Notes: generated from the sequence alone by a model not told the origin. Numbered from the stretch's first letter, positions 41,287-50,358 are shown. The stretch: 64,000 nt of DNA from Enterovibrio calviensis DSM 14347 (GCF_000621165.1 NZ_JHZA01000020.1:1-64000); one strand, 5' to 3'. A program made the numbers and translations.

Positions 41287-41547
41287 TTAAGATGAGGTTT
41301 TAGCACCACCAGTAAGGCGGTCACATAGGCCTGCAGGGACGACGATGAATGCATCAGATTGTGCGTCTTTCGTTGAAGTACCGGCACATGAGCTAGTGTT
41401 GGTTGCACAGTCATTCTTACCGGCTTTCGCAACGCCGTAGCACTTTTCTTTTTCTGCAGCTTGGGCAACAGTGGTGGTCAATGTGGTAGCACCTACAGCA
41501 AGCAGACTAGTAACAGCAGCCGCGACAGCAAAATTCGTCTTTTTCAT
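41287..41547 (-). CDS. bufferin precursor (DUF2282, BufA1-type)
   Basis: An 86-residue secreted peptide: signal peptide about 1-31 ending TVAQAA, then a short mature part with four cysteines at 36, 47, 54 and 75. The [13 protein letters not shown] stretch and SCAGTS are the hallmarks of DUF2282 (bufferin-1) peptides, ribosomally made copper-binding peptides modified on cysteine by the DUF692 enzyme before export. GAGGAA precedes ATG 41547 by 6 bases, and a hairpin AAGGAC(GA)AGGTCCTT-like repeat sits in the leader. First gene of the operon. Metal preference inferred from family. Confidence 0.92.
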   Translation of the reverse strand: MKKTNFAVAAAVTSLLAVGATTLTTTVAQAAEKEKCYGVAKAGKNDCATNTSSCAGTSTKDAQSDAFIVVPAGLCDRLTGGAKTSS

Positions 41548-41924
41548 GTCAATTCCTCATTGTAAGGACGAAGGTCCTTAGGATTATCAATTGATTAAAG
41601 ATAGAGCCGTCTTCATAACGTACTCACCTAAAAGGATAGGTGGAACGCATGAAAACTTTCGCAGGAAGGGTTATTTTTTGACCAAAATTAACCATTGATC
41701 GGGTGTGTCATCAATTAAGATGTTGATTTTAATAGAGTGAATGGCGTTTTATGTCTTTGATGAACAAGGATGATTTCAATTTATATCGCGATAGGTCGGC
41801 TTGTAGGTTCTCTAAACCGCGCCTCTGATGCGCTTTTCCTCAGAATTTTGGTGTTAGGTTCGCACCTGAAAGTCACTTGGGTATATAATCTCCAACCAGT
41901 GTATAAATAACCAGTGAATGAACG
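41548..41924. promoter_or_regulatory. divergent region between bufferin operon and uvrD
   Basis: 377 bases without a gene. The bufferin side has a small inverted repeat (AAGGAC / GTCCTT, 41560-41574) in the leader; I could not identify a metal-regulator or ECF sigma operator with confidence. The uvrD side has TATAAT at 41884-41889 and a LexA-like box. The sequence CTTGGGTATA at 41877-41886 matches the end of the palindromic element near 51.2 kb. Confidence 0.5.
41899..41914 (+). promoter_or_regulatory. candidate LexA (SOS) box of uvrD
   Basis: GTGTATAAATAACCAG resembles the LexA box CTGT-N8-ACAG and the E. coli uvrD box, with a G in place of the first C. It lies just after the TATAAT at 41884-41889 and 10 bases before ATG 41925, where repressor would cover the transcription start. 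SOS control of uvrD is established in E. coli. Confidence 0.55.
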
Positions 41925-44102
41925 ATGGACGTATCCCACCTGATCGACGGTCTTAACGACAAACAACGCGAAGCCGTGGCCGCACAGCTTGGTAACTATC
42001 TGGTGCTAGCGGGCGCGGGCAGTGGTAAAACCCGGGTGCTGGTTCATCGCATTGCTTGGTTAATGAAAGTTGAACATGCTTCGCCGTTTTCTGTGCTGGC
42101 CGTGACCTTTACCAATAAAGCCGCTGCGGAAATGCGTGGCCGTATTGATCAATTGATGCAGGGCACTTCCTCCGGCCTGTGGTGCGGTACGTTCCACGGC
42201 TTGTGTCACCGTATTCTTCGCGCCCATCATCTTGATGCGAATTTGCCGCAAGACTTCCAGATTCTAGATTCTGATGATCAACAGCGTTTGCTGCGCCGCT
42301 TGATCAAAGCACAAAACCTTGATGAAAAACATTGGCCTGCGCGTCAGGCGTCGTGGTACATCAACGGTAAAAAAGACGAAGGGCTGCGCCCACATCATAT
42401 TGATGCGCAGTTTGATCCGGTCGAAAAGACATGGTTACGTGTTTATAGCGCCTACCAAGAAGCCTGCGACCGTGCAGGGCTGGTGGACTTCGCTGAACTT
42501 CTATTGCGCTGCCACGAGTTGCTGCGTGATAAAACCCATATCCGTGAGCACTACCAAGCGCGATTCCAGCACATTCTGGTGGACGAATTCCAAGATACCA
42601 ACAACATCCAATACGCATGGCTTCGCATGATGGCGGGGACACAAGCTAATGTGATGATCGTTGGTGATGATGACCAGTCAATTTACGGCTGGCGCGGCGC
42701 GAAAATCGAGAACATTCAACGATTCCTCGACGATTTCGTTGGCGCACAAACCATTCGTTTGGAGCAGAACTACCGCTCGACGGGCAACATTCTAAAAGCC
42801 TCTAACCACCTCATCACCAATAACTCGGAGCGCATGGGCAAGAGCCTGTGGACTGATGGTAAAGAAGGTGAATTGATTTCTGTATACAGTGCATTTAACG
42901 AGTTAGACGAAGCGCGTTTTGTCGTCGGTAAAATCAAATCATGGCACGACGATGGCGGCGCATTGAATGATTGCGCCATGCTGTACCGAAATAACGCCCA
43001 ATCTCGCGTGTTGGAAGAAGCCTTGATTCAAGCTGGCTTGCCGTATCGTATTTACGGTGGCATGCGATTCTTCGAACGCCAAGAAATCAAAGATGCCTTG
43101 GCGTACCTGCGTTTGATGGCGAACCGCTTTGACGATGCGGCCTTTGAGCGCGTGGTGAACACGCCCACCCGTGGTATGGGTGATCGCACCTTGGAAACCA
43201 TTCGATTGGCTGCCCGCGATCGTGGCGCGACCATGTGGGAAGCCAGTGTCCAACTGTTGGATGAGCAAGTTTTGGCGGGACGCGCAGCGAATTCATTGCG
43301 TCGCTTTGTCGAATTGGTGAATGCATTGGAAGACGACACCCGCGAAATGGCGTTGTTCCAGCAGACGGACTACGTGATCCAGAATTCCGGATTGCGCGCC
43401 ATGTACGAAGCCGAGAAAGGCGAGAAAGCTCAAGCACGTATTGATAACTTGGAAGAACTTGTCACGGCAACGCGCCAATACGAAGTGCCTGAAGAAGTCC
43501 AAGAGGACATGTCGCCACTGTCAGCTTTCTTGTCGCACGCCGCGTTAGAAGCGGGTGAAGGGCAGGCGGATGAATTCGACGATGCCGTTCAACTGATGAC
43601 ACTACACAGTGCCAAAGGGTTGGAGTTCCCAATGGTATTCATGGTGGGCGTCGAAGAAGGCATGTTCCCAAGCCAGATGTCTTCAGAGGAAGCCGGTCGA
43701 CTCGAAGAAGAACGCCGCCTTTGCTACGTGGGCATGACGCGAGCAATGAAAAAGCTCTACATCACCCATGCGGAAATGCGTCGCGTGTATGGCAAAGACA
43801 TGTTCCACAAAGCGTCTCGATTCATTCGTGAATTACCAGAAGAGTGCATGGAAGAAGTGCGCATGCGTGCCAAGGTGACACGCCCTGCGGCTGCGAGTGG
43901 TCGATTCTCACAAACTCAATCTCAGCAGAACTTCAACCAAACGGGCTTTAACTTGGGGCAGCGCGTGCAGCATCCGAAGTTTGGTGAAGGCACGATTATC
44001 AATTTCGAAGGCAGTGGTAACCAAAGCCGCGTGCAGGTGGCCTTTAATGGTGAAGGCATCAAGTGGTTGGTGACGCAATATGCCAAGCTTGAAGTCATGT
44101 AA
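41925..44102 (+). CDS. uvrD: DNA helicase II UvrD
   Basis: UvrD is the 3'-5' SF1 helicase of nucleotide excision and mismatch repair. The 725-residue product (E. coli 720) has Walker A GAGSGKT near residue 32, FTNKAAAEM, DEFQDTN (Walker B), GDDDQSIYGWRGA, LEQNYRS, LMTLHSAKGLEF and VGMTRA, and the C-terminal tudor-like segment (GQRVQHPKFGEGTIINFEGSG) that binds RNA polymerase. In E. coli it follows yigB; here the bufferin operon is inserted between them. Confidence 0.97.
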   Translation: MDVSHLIDGLNDKQREAVAAQLGNYLVLAGAGSGKTRVLVHRIAWLMKVEHASPFSVLAVTFTNKAAAEMRGRIDQLMQGTSSGLWCGTFHGLCHRILRAHHLDANLPQDFQILDSDDQQRLLRRLIKAQNLDEKHWPARQASWYINGKKDEGLRPHHIDAQFDPVEKTWLRVYSAYQEACDRAGLVDFAELLLRCHELLRDKTHIREHYQARFQHILVDEFQDTNNIQYAWLRMMAGTQANVMIVGDDDQSIYGWRGAKIENIQRFLDDFVGAQTIRLEQNYRSTGNILKASNHLITNNSERMGKSLWTDGKEGELISVYSAFNELDEARFVVGKIKSWHDDGGALNDCAMLYRNNAQSRVLEEALIQAGLPYRIYGGMRFFERQEIKDALAYLRLMANRFDDAAFERVVNTPTRGMGDRTLETIRLAARDRGATMWEASVQLLDEQVLAGRAANSLRRFVELVNALEDDTREMALFQQTDYVIQNSGLRAMYEAEKGEKAQARIDNLEELVTATRQYEVPEEVQEDMSPLSAFLSHAALEAGEGQADEFDDAVQLMTLHSAKGLEFPMVFMVGVEEGMFPSQMSSEEAGRLEEERRLCYVGMTRAMKKLYITHAEMRRVYGKDMFHKASRFIRELPEECMEEVRMRAKVTRPAAASGRFSQTQSQQNFNQTGFNLGQRVQHPKFGEGTIINFEGSGNQSRVQVAFNGEGIKWLVTQYAKLEVM

Positions 44103-44193
44103 GCTCACAGCTTTTCGACTGCGTTAATTCACTGGCAAAGCGAAACCAAGCGATGCCAATAGACGCAGTAAAGATTTTAAAAGAAACACAAAG

Positions 44194-44223
44194 AAAAAGG
44201 GAGGCTGAATGCCTCCCTTTTTG
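44194..44223. terminator. bidirectional terminator after uvrD
   Basis: Stem AAAAAGGGAGGC / GCCTCCCTTTTT with TGAAT loop, T-rich on both strands, 92 bases after the uvrD stop. Confidence 0.88.
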
Positions 44224-44243
44224 ATGCTTGAGCGTTTACTTTT

Positions 44244-44283
44244 GCGTTGCTGCGTTGCTGCGTTGCTGCGTTGCTGCGTTGCT
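44244..44283. repeat. 8-bp tandem repeat, five copies of GCGTTGCT
   Basis: Five perfect head-to-tail copies of GCGTTGCT fill 44244-44283, in the gap between the uvrD terminator and the DUF2780 gene stop at 44317. A degraded sixth unit (GCTTTGGT) follows. Octamer repeats are prone to slippage, so copy number may vary between strains. No reading frame runs through it. Confidence 0.95.
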
Positions 44284-44316
44284 GCTTTGGTGCTCTAGCG
44301 ATGGGGTGCGAGGCAA

Positions 44317-44814
44317 TTAAGCCGCTTGACCCCAAAGGCTTGATAGCGACCCTAACAATGAATCACTGGCTCCTTGCTCACCCAAGTACTTCAAGATAAC
44401 AGGTGCGTATTCGGTCACCATGGCTGGGTCTAAGCCGAGAGCGCTGAACACTTTGTTCACCGACTCCATGTTGTTTAGCATGCTGCCTAAATCACCAGGG
44501 ATCGCGCCAGTTAAAGAATCCAGACCTGGAACCATCTTCGTTAACTCGCTTGCTTGATCTGTACCTAGCTCTTGATACGCCATTGCCAGCAATGCGCCAG
44601 CACCGCCTGCGGCTTGGTCGTCATTGACGTTCAGGTCGCTAGAAAGCAAAGACGTGAGTGGGTTATCTGCCGCTTCTTTGCTGACGCCAGTCATTAGGTT
44701 GCTGGCTTCTTTCTTCGCATCACCCACCAAACTGTCCAAACTCAGTGCATGTGCCGGTACCGCCGCCGCGATCAATACGGCGGAAAGTGCCATCACATTT
44801 AATTTACGTAACAT
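44317..44814 (-). CDS. secreted DUF2780 protein
   Basis: A 165-residue secreted protein with a signal peptide (MLRKLNVMALSAVLIAAAVPAHA, cleavage about residue 23) and a helical DUF2780-like domain with LTSLLSSDLNVNDDQAAGGAGALLAMA and a Gly/Leu-rich C-terminus. Start ATG 44814 has GGAGGAG 5 bases upstream; the frame is open to 44835. Function unknown. It follows the ggt gene on the same strand with only 30 bases between, so may share its transcript. Confidence 0.85.
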   Translation of the reverse strand: MLRKLNVMALSAVLIAAAVPAHALSLDSLVGDAKKEASNLMTGVSKEAADNPLTSLLSSDLNVNDDQAAGGAGALLAMAYQELGTDQASELTKMVPGLDSLTGAIPGDLGSMLNNMESVNKVFSALGLDPAMVTEYAPVILKYLGEQGASDSLLGSLSSLWGQAA

Positions 44815-44844
44815 GGTGCTCCTCCTGAGGGGCATTAATTTCGG

Positions 44845-46617
44845 CTACTGGGCCGTGACCAATCCTTCGCGCCTTGGGTCGGCTCCGCCTTCCAAGGTGC
44901 CACTATCGATAACAATACCGTGTATACCAGAGGTTAAGTCACGAATATTCACTTTATATCCCATCTCTTCAAGTGCCGGTTTGAAACTTTCCGCGTCAGT
45001 CCCTGCTTCAAGATCATAAGTGCCAAATCGGTTGACGAGGTGCGGTAAGTCGATGGCAGATTGGATATCTAGCCCCCAATCGAGATGCGCAACTAGCGTT
45101 TTGGCAACATAACCGATGATTCGGCTACCACCTGGCGAGCCGACAGCCATATAAGGTTTGCCATCGCGCATCACGATAGTGGGTGCCATGGATGAACGAG
45201 GACGTTTGCCCGGCTCAACACGGTTGGCAATCGGCACGCCATTTTTGTGGGTGGCGAAGGAGAAGTCGGTCAGTTCGTTGTTGAGCAGGAAACCGCGTGT
45301 CATCAAGCGTGAGCCAAAGCCGTTTTCGATCGTGGTGGTGATAGAGACGATATTGCCCGCTTTATCCACGATGGAGAAATGGCTGGTGGAAGGTAGTTCG
45401 ATGGATTGGTCATCAGCCAATAGTGGTGTGTGCTTGGCATGGCTAAATTGGGGCGTACCGGGAGCAATGTCTGTCATTGCCCCTTCTTCAGGAATCAAGT
45501 CAGCACGTGCTTTGAGGTATTCTGGCGCCAATAGTCCTTCTGTTGGTACGGGGACAAAATCGGCATCGGCAATGTAGCGTCCTCTGTCGGCGAAGGCCAA
45601 TCGAGAAGCGTCACCGAGTAAGCGCCAACTCTCTGGGTTGTCTTTACCCAAGGTTTTCATTGGGAAGTGACTGACGATGCCAAGGATTTGGCCAACGGTA
45701 ATTCCGCCTGAGGTCGGGGGGCCCATGCCACACACGCGATATTGGTGGTAAGGCGCACATACGGGATCGCGCTCGATGATGCGGTAACTGGCCAAGTCAT
45801 CTTTGCTCAACACGCCGGGGTTACCCGCGGCGTTTTGTACCGTCGCGACGATGTCATCCGCAATAGGGCCTTGATAGAAGTTGTCGACATCTTCGGCCAC
45901 CATTTTTAACGTGCTGGCGTACTCAAGGTTCACTAAGCGATCGCCAATGCTGAGCGGATGCCCGTTGTCGTCAAAGAAGTATTGATGCGTGGCGGGATAG
46001 CGACGCAGCCTGTCGGCATCTCCTTCAATCAAGGCGGCTAGACGCGGTGAGACTTCAAAACCGGCTTGCGCCAACTCGATGGCTGGCGTGAGTACGGCGC
46101 GCCAAGACAAGTTGCCGTATTTCGCGTGGGTATCATGCATCAAGCGCAATGTGCCTGGTGTACCGACTGAACGGCCTCCCACAACAGCATCGTAAAATTT
46201 AAGCGGCTCGCCATCTTCATTGAGAAACAATGTGGGCGTGGCGTCGATTGGCGCAGTTTCACGACCGTCGAAGGTTGTGAGTGCTTGTGCCTCGTTGTCC
46301 CAATACACCAAAAATGCACCGCCACCTATCCCTGAGCTTTGTGGCTCAACCAAACCCAGCACGGTTTGCACGGCAACCATCGCATCGATGGCATTACCGC
46401 CGGACTTGAGAATGGCTTCCGCTGCTTTGCTGGCATGGGGGTTGGCCGACGCCACCATCCATTCGGTGCCTTTTACGCTTTTTCGCATCACACTGCCGGT
46501 GGCAAGTTCGGGGGCAATGGCATCGGTAATTTGGCCTTCAGCGGTGGCGTTAGCTGTACCTGTCATCATCAGGCTAAGTGCCAATGCGGAGAAGAGTCGG
46601 GAAGGGTGCAGTTTCAT
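44845..46617 (-). CDS. ggt: gamma-glutamyltranspeptidase
   Basis: Periplasmic Ntn-hydrolase that cleaves glutathione and other gamma-glutamyl compounds. The 590-residue precursor has a signal peptide (MKLHPSRLFSALALSLMMTG...), the large-subunit NAIDAMVAVQTVLGLVEPQSSGIGGGAF and the autoprocessing site STSHFSIVD, where the Thr becomes the small-subunit nucleophile. GSRLMTRGFLLNNEL and PGKRPRSSMAPTIV are further family motifs, and the GSPGG oxyanion loop is intact. Start ATG 46617 with AAGGAA upstream is preferred over 46668 because it begins the signal peptide. Confidence 0.95.
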   Translation of the reverse strand: MKLHPSRLFSALALSLMMTGTANATAEGQITDAIAPELATGSVMRKSVKGTEWMVASANPHASKAAEAILKSGGNAIDAMVAVQTVLGLVEPQSSGIGGGAFLVYWDNEAQALTTFDGRETAPIDATPTLFLNEDGEPLKFYDAVVGGRSVGTPGTLRLMHDTHAKYGNLSWRAVLTPAIELAQAGFEVSPRLAALIEGDADRLRRYPATHQYFFDDNGHPLSIGDRLVNLEYASTLKMVAEDVDNFYQGPIADDIVATVQNAAGNPGVLSKDDLASYRIIERDPVCAPYHQYRVCGMGPPTSGGITVGQILGIVSHFPMKTLGKDNPESWRLLGDASRLAFADRGRYIADADFVPVPTEGLLAPEYLKARADLIPEEGAMTDIAPGTPQFSHAKHTPLLADDQSIELPSTSHFSIVDKAGNIVSITTTIENGFGSRLMTRGFLLNNELTDFSFATHKNGVPIANRVEPGKRPRSSMAPTIVMRDGKPYMAVGSPGGSRIIGYVAKTLVAHLDWGLDIQSAIDLPHLVNRFGTYDLEAGTDAESFKPALEEMGYKVNIRDLTSGIHGIVIDSGTLEGGADPRREGLVTAQ

Positions 46618-46751
46618 TCGAATTCCTTTTAACGCCAAAACGGTTGGTCCTTGAGTATAGTTCGGCAATGGGCGAGAGGGGTGTAGGATTAACGAGGCAA
46701 GGCCTTAAATTCTCTAGTAAGGGCAGCAGGATACAAAAATACGACGCGTAT

Positions 46752-46779
46752 AAAAAAAACGGCACCTTACGGTGCCGTT
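46752..46779 (-). terminator. minus-strand terminator of rarD
   Basis: Stem ACGGCACC / GGTGCCGT with a 4-base loop; on the minus strand it is followed by eight T. It lies 16 bases beyond the rarD stop at 46795, separating rarD from ggt. Confidence 0.85.
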
Positions 46780-46794
46780 GCTTTTATCTTTGAC

Positions 46795-47697
46795 CTACTT
46801 GTGTTGCGCGCGTTGTTTCTTTTGGTGCCTGATGGCATCGAAGGTGAAAATGATGAGCGCCGTCCAAATAAACATAAATGTCGTGGCCTTATCGGCGGTA
46901 AAAGGCTCGGCATAAAGCCCCACTGCCAACATAAACATGAGGGTGGGGCCGATATATTGGAAAAAGCCGAGCGTTGATAACCGCAGTTTGGTCGCGGCGC
47001 CGTTAAAGCACAGCAATGGCAAGGTGGTGACGATGCCGGCGGCGATCAGCAGCAAATTCATGGTCCAACTGTTGTCGAGCATGTTTGACGTGCTGCTATC
47101 GGCAATAAAGAGCAAATAAATGGCCGACGCAGGCAATAGCACGGCGGTTTCAATGAACAAGCCAGTGGCAGCATCGACATTAATTTTTTTACGCAGCAGG
47201 CCGTAACAACCAAAGCTGCATGCCAATACCAGCGCCACCCAAGGCAGTGAACCAAAGGTGATGACTTGGATAGCGACGCCAGAAAACGCTAAGACTACGG
47301 CCACCCACTGTAAGCGGCGAAAGCGCTCACCCAAAAACACCATGCCGAGAACCACGTTAATTAACGGGTTGATGTAATAGCCAAGGCTTGCGTCCAGCAT
47401 GTGGTTGTTACCCACGGCCCATATGAAAATGAGCCAGTTGGCGGCAATAACCACCGCCGTGACGGTTAAAAGTGCTAAACGTTTTTTGTCTTTGAGAAGC
47501 AGCTTTACACGTGCAAAACCGCCGCTCATCTTCACAATGATGGCGAGAAAGAAGAAAGACCACAGTATACGGTGCATCACGACTTCTAATGCGGGAACGT
47601 CAGTTAACGCTTTAAAGTAGATTGGAGCGACGCCCCACATGGTGTAAGCACCAAGGGCGAGTAAAACGCCTCGGCGTGTTTGTTGCGCATCATTCAC
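46795..47697 (-). CDS. rarD: EamA-family transporter RarD
   Basis: RarD is a ten-span DMT-superfamily permease of unknown substrate (chloramphenicol sensitivity was the original name). The 300-residue product begins RRGVLLALGAYTMWGVAPIYFKAL, with the RarD hallmark, and contains NWLIFIWAVGNNHMLDASLGYYINPLINVVLG. V. cholerae has the ggt-rarD-recQ order. Confidence 0.93.
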   Translation of the reverse strand: MNDAQQTRRGVLLALGAYTMWGVAPIYFKALTDVPALEVVMHRILWSFFFLAIIVKMSGGFARVKLLLKDKKRLALLTVTAVVIAANWLIFIWAVGNNHMLDASLGYYINPLINVVLGMVFLGERFRRLQWVAVVLAFSGVAIQVITFGSLPWVALVLACSFGCYGLLRKKINVDAATGLFIETAVLLPASAIYLLFIADSSTSNMLDNSWTMNLLLIAAGIVTTLPLLCFNGAATKLRLSTLGFFQYIGPTLMFMLAVGLYAEPFTADKATTFMFIWTALIIFTFDAIRHQKKQRAQHK

Positions 47698-47736
47698 TGC
47701 GAGATCTCAACATTCGATTTAGGATAAAGAGCAAAA

Positions 47737-47750
47737 ACCGCCAAAAGGCG
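47737..47750 (-). terminator. terminator-like hairpin in the rarD leader
   Basis: CCGCC / GGCGG stem with AAAA loop; on the minus strand the stem is followed by five T. It lies 40 bases upstream of the rarD start, so it would end a short minus-strand transcript before rarD. That suggests an attenuated leader or a small RNA, neither of which I can confirm. Confidence 0.5.
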
Positions 47751-47979
47751 GCGCGGGCAGCAAAAAATAAGGTGTATTTGTGGGTGGCCTAGTGTGTAAA
47801 TGCCATATTACACAAAAATCTAAACGGTTTAGCTGCAACAATCAGTATATGGAGGACGCATGACTAAGCACACCTTTATGGTGACATATTGTTGAGAAAG
47901 TCGTGTGCAATGGCGGCATGGCTTTCAACATTGGCGTCGGACGTTTAGAATGAGCGCCAATTCATTAAAGAGAGGCATC

Positions 47980-49830
47980 ATGACCGTCACTGATTCAGCC
48001 GCACAAGCGCCGGAGCTTGCCCAAGACGAATCTGTTCTGCAGTCGGTGTTTGGCTATCACAGCTACCGAGACGGTCAAAAGGAAGTCATTGATGCCGCTA
48101 TTGCGGGTCAAGATTGCCTTGTCATTATGCCAACAGGTGGTGGTAAGAGCCTGTGCTACCAAATTCCTGCTTTGGTGCGTGAAGGCCTAACGATTGTTAT
48201 CTCTCCACTGATCTCACTGATGAAAGATCAGGTTGACCAATTGCTCGCCAATGGCGTGCAAGCTGCGTGTATTAACTCATCAATGCGCCCTGAAGCCCAA
48301 GCGGCAACGTGGCAGTCGTTGCGTGAAGGCAACTTATCTTTGCTGTACGTGTCGCCTGAACGCGTGTTAATGCGCGATTTCATTGAGCGTTTACAGACCA
48401 CCCAAATTGGGTTGATCGCGGTCGATGAAGCGCACTGTATCTCTCAATGGGGACACGACTTCCGTCCTGAATACGCGCAACTTGGTAGCCTGAAACAACA
48501 TTTCCCTGATGCGCCAGTGATGGCTTTGACCGCCACGGCGGATGACACCACACGTCAGGATATTTGTTCTCGCCTTGCTTTAGAGGCGCCCCATACCTTT
48601 CTTGGCAGCTTCGATCGCCCCAATATTCGTTACACCTTGATCGAAAAGCACAAACCGTTGGCGCAAGTGACCCAGTTTCTCGCCGGACAAAGCGGGCAAA
48701 GTGGCATCATTTATTGCAGCAGCCGTAAAAAAGTCGAGCAAGTGGCCGAAAAGCTGTGCGATCAAAATCTGCGCGCCGCGGCTTACCATGCGGGCATGAG
48801 CAATGAACAACGTGCATGGGTACAAGAAGCCTTTCAGCGAGATGATGTACAAATTGTGGTGGCGACCGTCGCGTTTGGCATGGGTATCAACAAACCCAAT
48901 GTACGCTTCGTGGTGCATCACGATATTCCCCGCAATATTGAATCCTATTATCAGGAAACCGGACGCGCAGGGCGTGACGGCTTGCCTGCTGAAGCTGTGA
49001 TGTTTTATGACCCGTCAGACATTGGCTGGTTACATCGCTGCTTGGAAGAAAAACCGGAAGGGCCGCAAAAGCAAGTTGAAAGCCATAAGCTCAATGCCAT
49101 GGGCGCATTTGCGGAAGCGCTGACGTGCCGTCGCTTGGTTTTACTCAATTACTTTGGCGAATACCGAGAAAAGCCCTGTGGTAACTGTGATATTTGCTTA
49201 GACCCGCCGACCTTGTTTGACGGCACTGAGCAGGCGCAAAAAGCGCTGTCTTGCGTGTATCGCGTTAATCAAAGCTTTGGTGTGGGCTACACGGTTGAAG
49301 TGTTGCGCGGCATGCAAAATCAGCGCGTGAAAGACCACGGGCACGATAAGATCAGTACCTATGGCTTGGGCAAAGACCACAGCCATGAATATTGGGTGAG
49401 TATTTTTCGCCAGTTGATCCATCGTGGTTACTTGATGCAGAACATTGCGCGTAGCTCGGTGCTGCAACTGACCGAAGAAGCTCGTCCTGTGTTACGTGGC
49501 GAAACCGCACTGGAATTGGCGGTACCGCGTTTGGGCCTGTCGCCACGAAGCAAAGCCGATAAGCTGGGTAAACGAAACTACGATAAGAAGCTGTTTGCCA
49601 AGCTACGTAAGTTGCGTAAAGCCATTGCGGATCAAGAAGACATTCCGCCATATGTGGTGTTTAACGACGCGACCTTGATAGAGATGGCAGAAATGATCCC
49701 AACCTCTCAAGGTGAGTTGCTCGCGGTGAATGGCGTTGGTCAGCGTAAGCTCGAAAAATACGGCAACGCATTTTTGGATGTGATTGAAGACCACATCACG
49801 CTCAATCCGGATGATGTGAGTTATGGATAA
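47980..49830 (+). CDS. recQ: ATP-dependent DNA helicase RecQ
   Basis: RecQ is a 3'-5' SF2 helicase of recombination and fork repair. The 616-residue product (E. coli 609) has [49 protein letters not shown], the zinc-binding cluster with CGNCDIC and upstream Cys, winged-helix RQC and a C-terminal HRDC domain (about residues 545-610). I chose ATG 47980 with GAGG just upstream; the frame is open to 47905. The next gene overlaps by 8 bases. Confidence 0.96.
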   Translation: MTVTDSAAQAPELAQDESVLQSVFGYHSYRDGQKEVIDAAIAGQDCLVIMPTGGGKSLCYQIPALVREGLTIVISPLISLMKDQVDQLLANGVQAACINSSMRPEAQAATWQSLREGNLSLLYVSPERVLMRDFIERLQTTQIGLIAVDEAHCISQWGHDFRPEYAQLGSLKQHFPDAPVMALTATADDTTRQDICSRLALEAPHTFLGSFDRPNIRYTLIEKHKPLAQVTQFLAGQSGQSGIIYCSSRKKVEQVAEKLCDQNLRAAAYHAGMSNEQRAWVQEAFQRDDVQIVVATVAFGMGINKPNVRFVVHHDIPRNIESYYQETGRAGRDGLPAEAVMFYDPSDIGWLHRCLEEKPEGPQKQVESHKLNAMGAFAEALTCRRLVLLNYFGEYREKPCGNCDICLDPPTLFDGTEQAQKALSCVYRVNQSFGVGYTVEVLRGMQNQRVKDHGHDKISTYGLGKDHSHEYWVSIFRQLIHRGYLMQNIARSSVLQLTEEARPVLRGETALELAVPRLGLSPRSKADKLGKRNYDKKLFAKLRKLRKAIADQEDIPPYVVFNDATLIEMAEMIPTSQGELLAVNGVGQRKLEKYGNAFLDVIEDHITLNPDDVSYG

Positions 49831-50173
49831 CCGCAATCTTGCTTTAACTGACGAGTTAGCGTCAAACAACGAATTAGTGCTCTCGCATTTCGATGCCAAT
49901 GAAGGACGTCTAGTGATGGCGGCGGATGCTTTGAATTTCGACAACGCCGCGTCGTTTCTCGACAGTTTTTGTCAGCTCATTGGTGCCACGCCAGAAGAGA
50001 AACAGACCGATGCAGATTTGCATTCATGGCTGGTGGACTTTGAAGGGGTCACTTTCTTGCTGAAAGCCGAGCATTACAGCGCTAGCATTTGGTTGGAGCG
50101 TCTAGGTAAAGAAGGGGATGAAGAACTCGCCTTTTTGCACCGCTGGTTAGGCCTGCAGTTAACGGCTTCCTGA
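49823..50173 (+). CDS. DUF3630-like protein
   Basis: A 116-residue acidic cytosolic protein ([16 protein letters not shown]...) with no signal peptide. The sequence, containing [24 protein letters not shown], resembles the DUF3630 family that in vibrios follows recQ. It overlaps recQ by 8 bases, so the two are probably translated together. No function known. Confidence 0.75.
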   Translation: MDNRNLALTDELASNNELVLSHFDANEGRLVMAADALNFDNAASFLDSFCQLIGATPEEKQTDADLHSWLVDFEGVTFLLKAEHYSASIWLERLGKEGDEELAFLHRWLGLQLTAS

Positions 50174-50209
50174 TTAAACTTCTCTGATTGCTGACCCTTG
50201 CAAAGACGG

Positions 50210-50237
50210 TTGGCAAGCGCATAATTTGCTGTATAAT
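50210..50237 (+). promoter_or_regulatory. promoter of the preQ1-riboswitch/yhhQ transcript
   Basis: TTGGCA at 50210-50215 and TATAAT at 50232-50237, spaced 16 bases, a near-consensus sigma-70 promoter. Transcription would begin at about 50244, upstream of the leader peptide and riboswitch. Confidence 0.75.
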
Positions 50238-50285
50238 TCGCCACCTTCTTTATGCTGCCGATGTGCAACATGAAGGAGATAAATC

Positions 50286-50312
50286 ATGTGCCGAGCCGAA
50301 GGCTTGGCATAA
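50286..50312 (+). CDS. candidate 8-residue leader peptide (MCRAEGLA)
   Basis: ATG 50286 to TAA 50312 encodes MCRAEGLA. It is preceded by AAGGAG (50273-50278) at an ideal 7-base spacing, and lies inside the transcript between the promoter and the preQ1 riboswitch. The same bases form a 9-bp hairpin (TGCCGAGCC / GGCTTGGCA, 50289-50309, GAA loop), so ribosome occupancy would compete with the hairpin. Whether it is translated is untested. Confidence 0.45.
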   Translation: MCRAEGLA

Positions 50313-50320
50313 ATAGTACG

Positions 50321-50352
50321 TTTGGGTTCCCTCGCCCCCAATGACAAAAAGG
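50321..50352 (+). promoter_or_regulatory. preQ1-I riboswitch
   Basis: The small H-type pseudoknot aptamer is recognisable: stem TTGGG with CCCAA (50322-50326 and 50337-50341), loop TTCCCTCGC, then the A-rich tail TGACAAAAAGG, very like the Thermoanaerobacter preQ1-I aptamer. Part of the tail (AAAGG, about 50348-50352) is the ribosome site of the transporter gene (ATG 50359), so preQ1 binding should block translation. Context with a queuosine-precursor transporter supports the call. Confidence 0.82.
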
Positions 50353-50358
50353 TTCACA

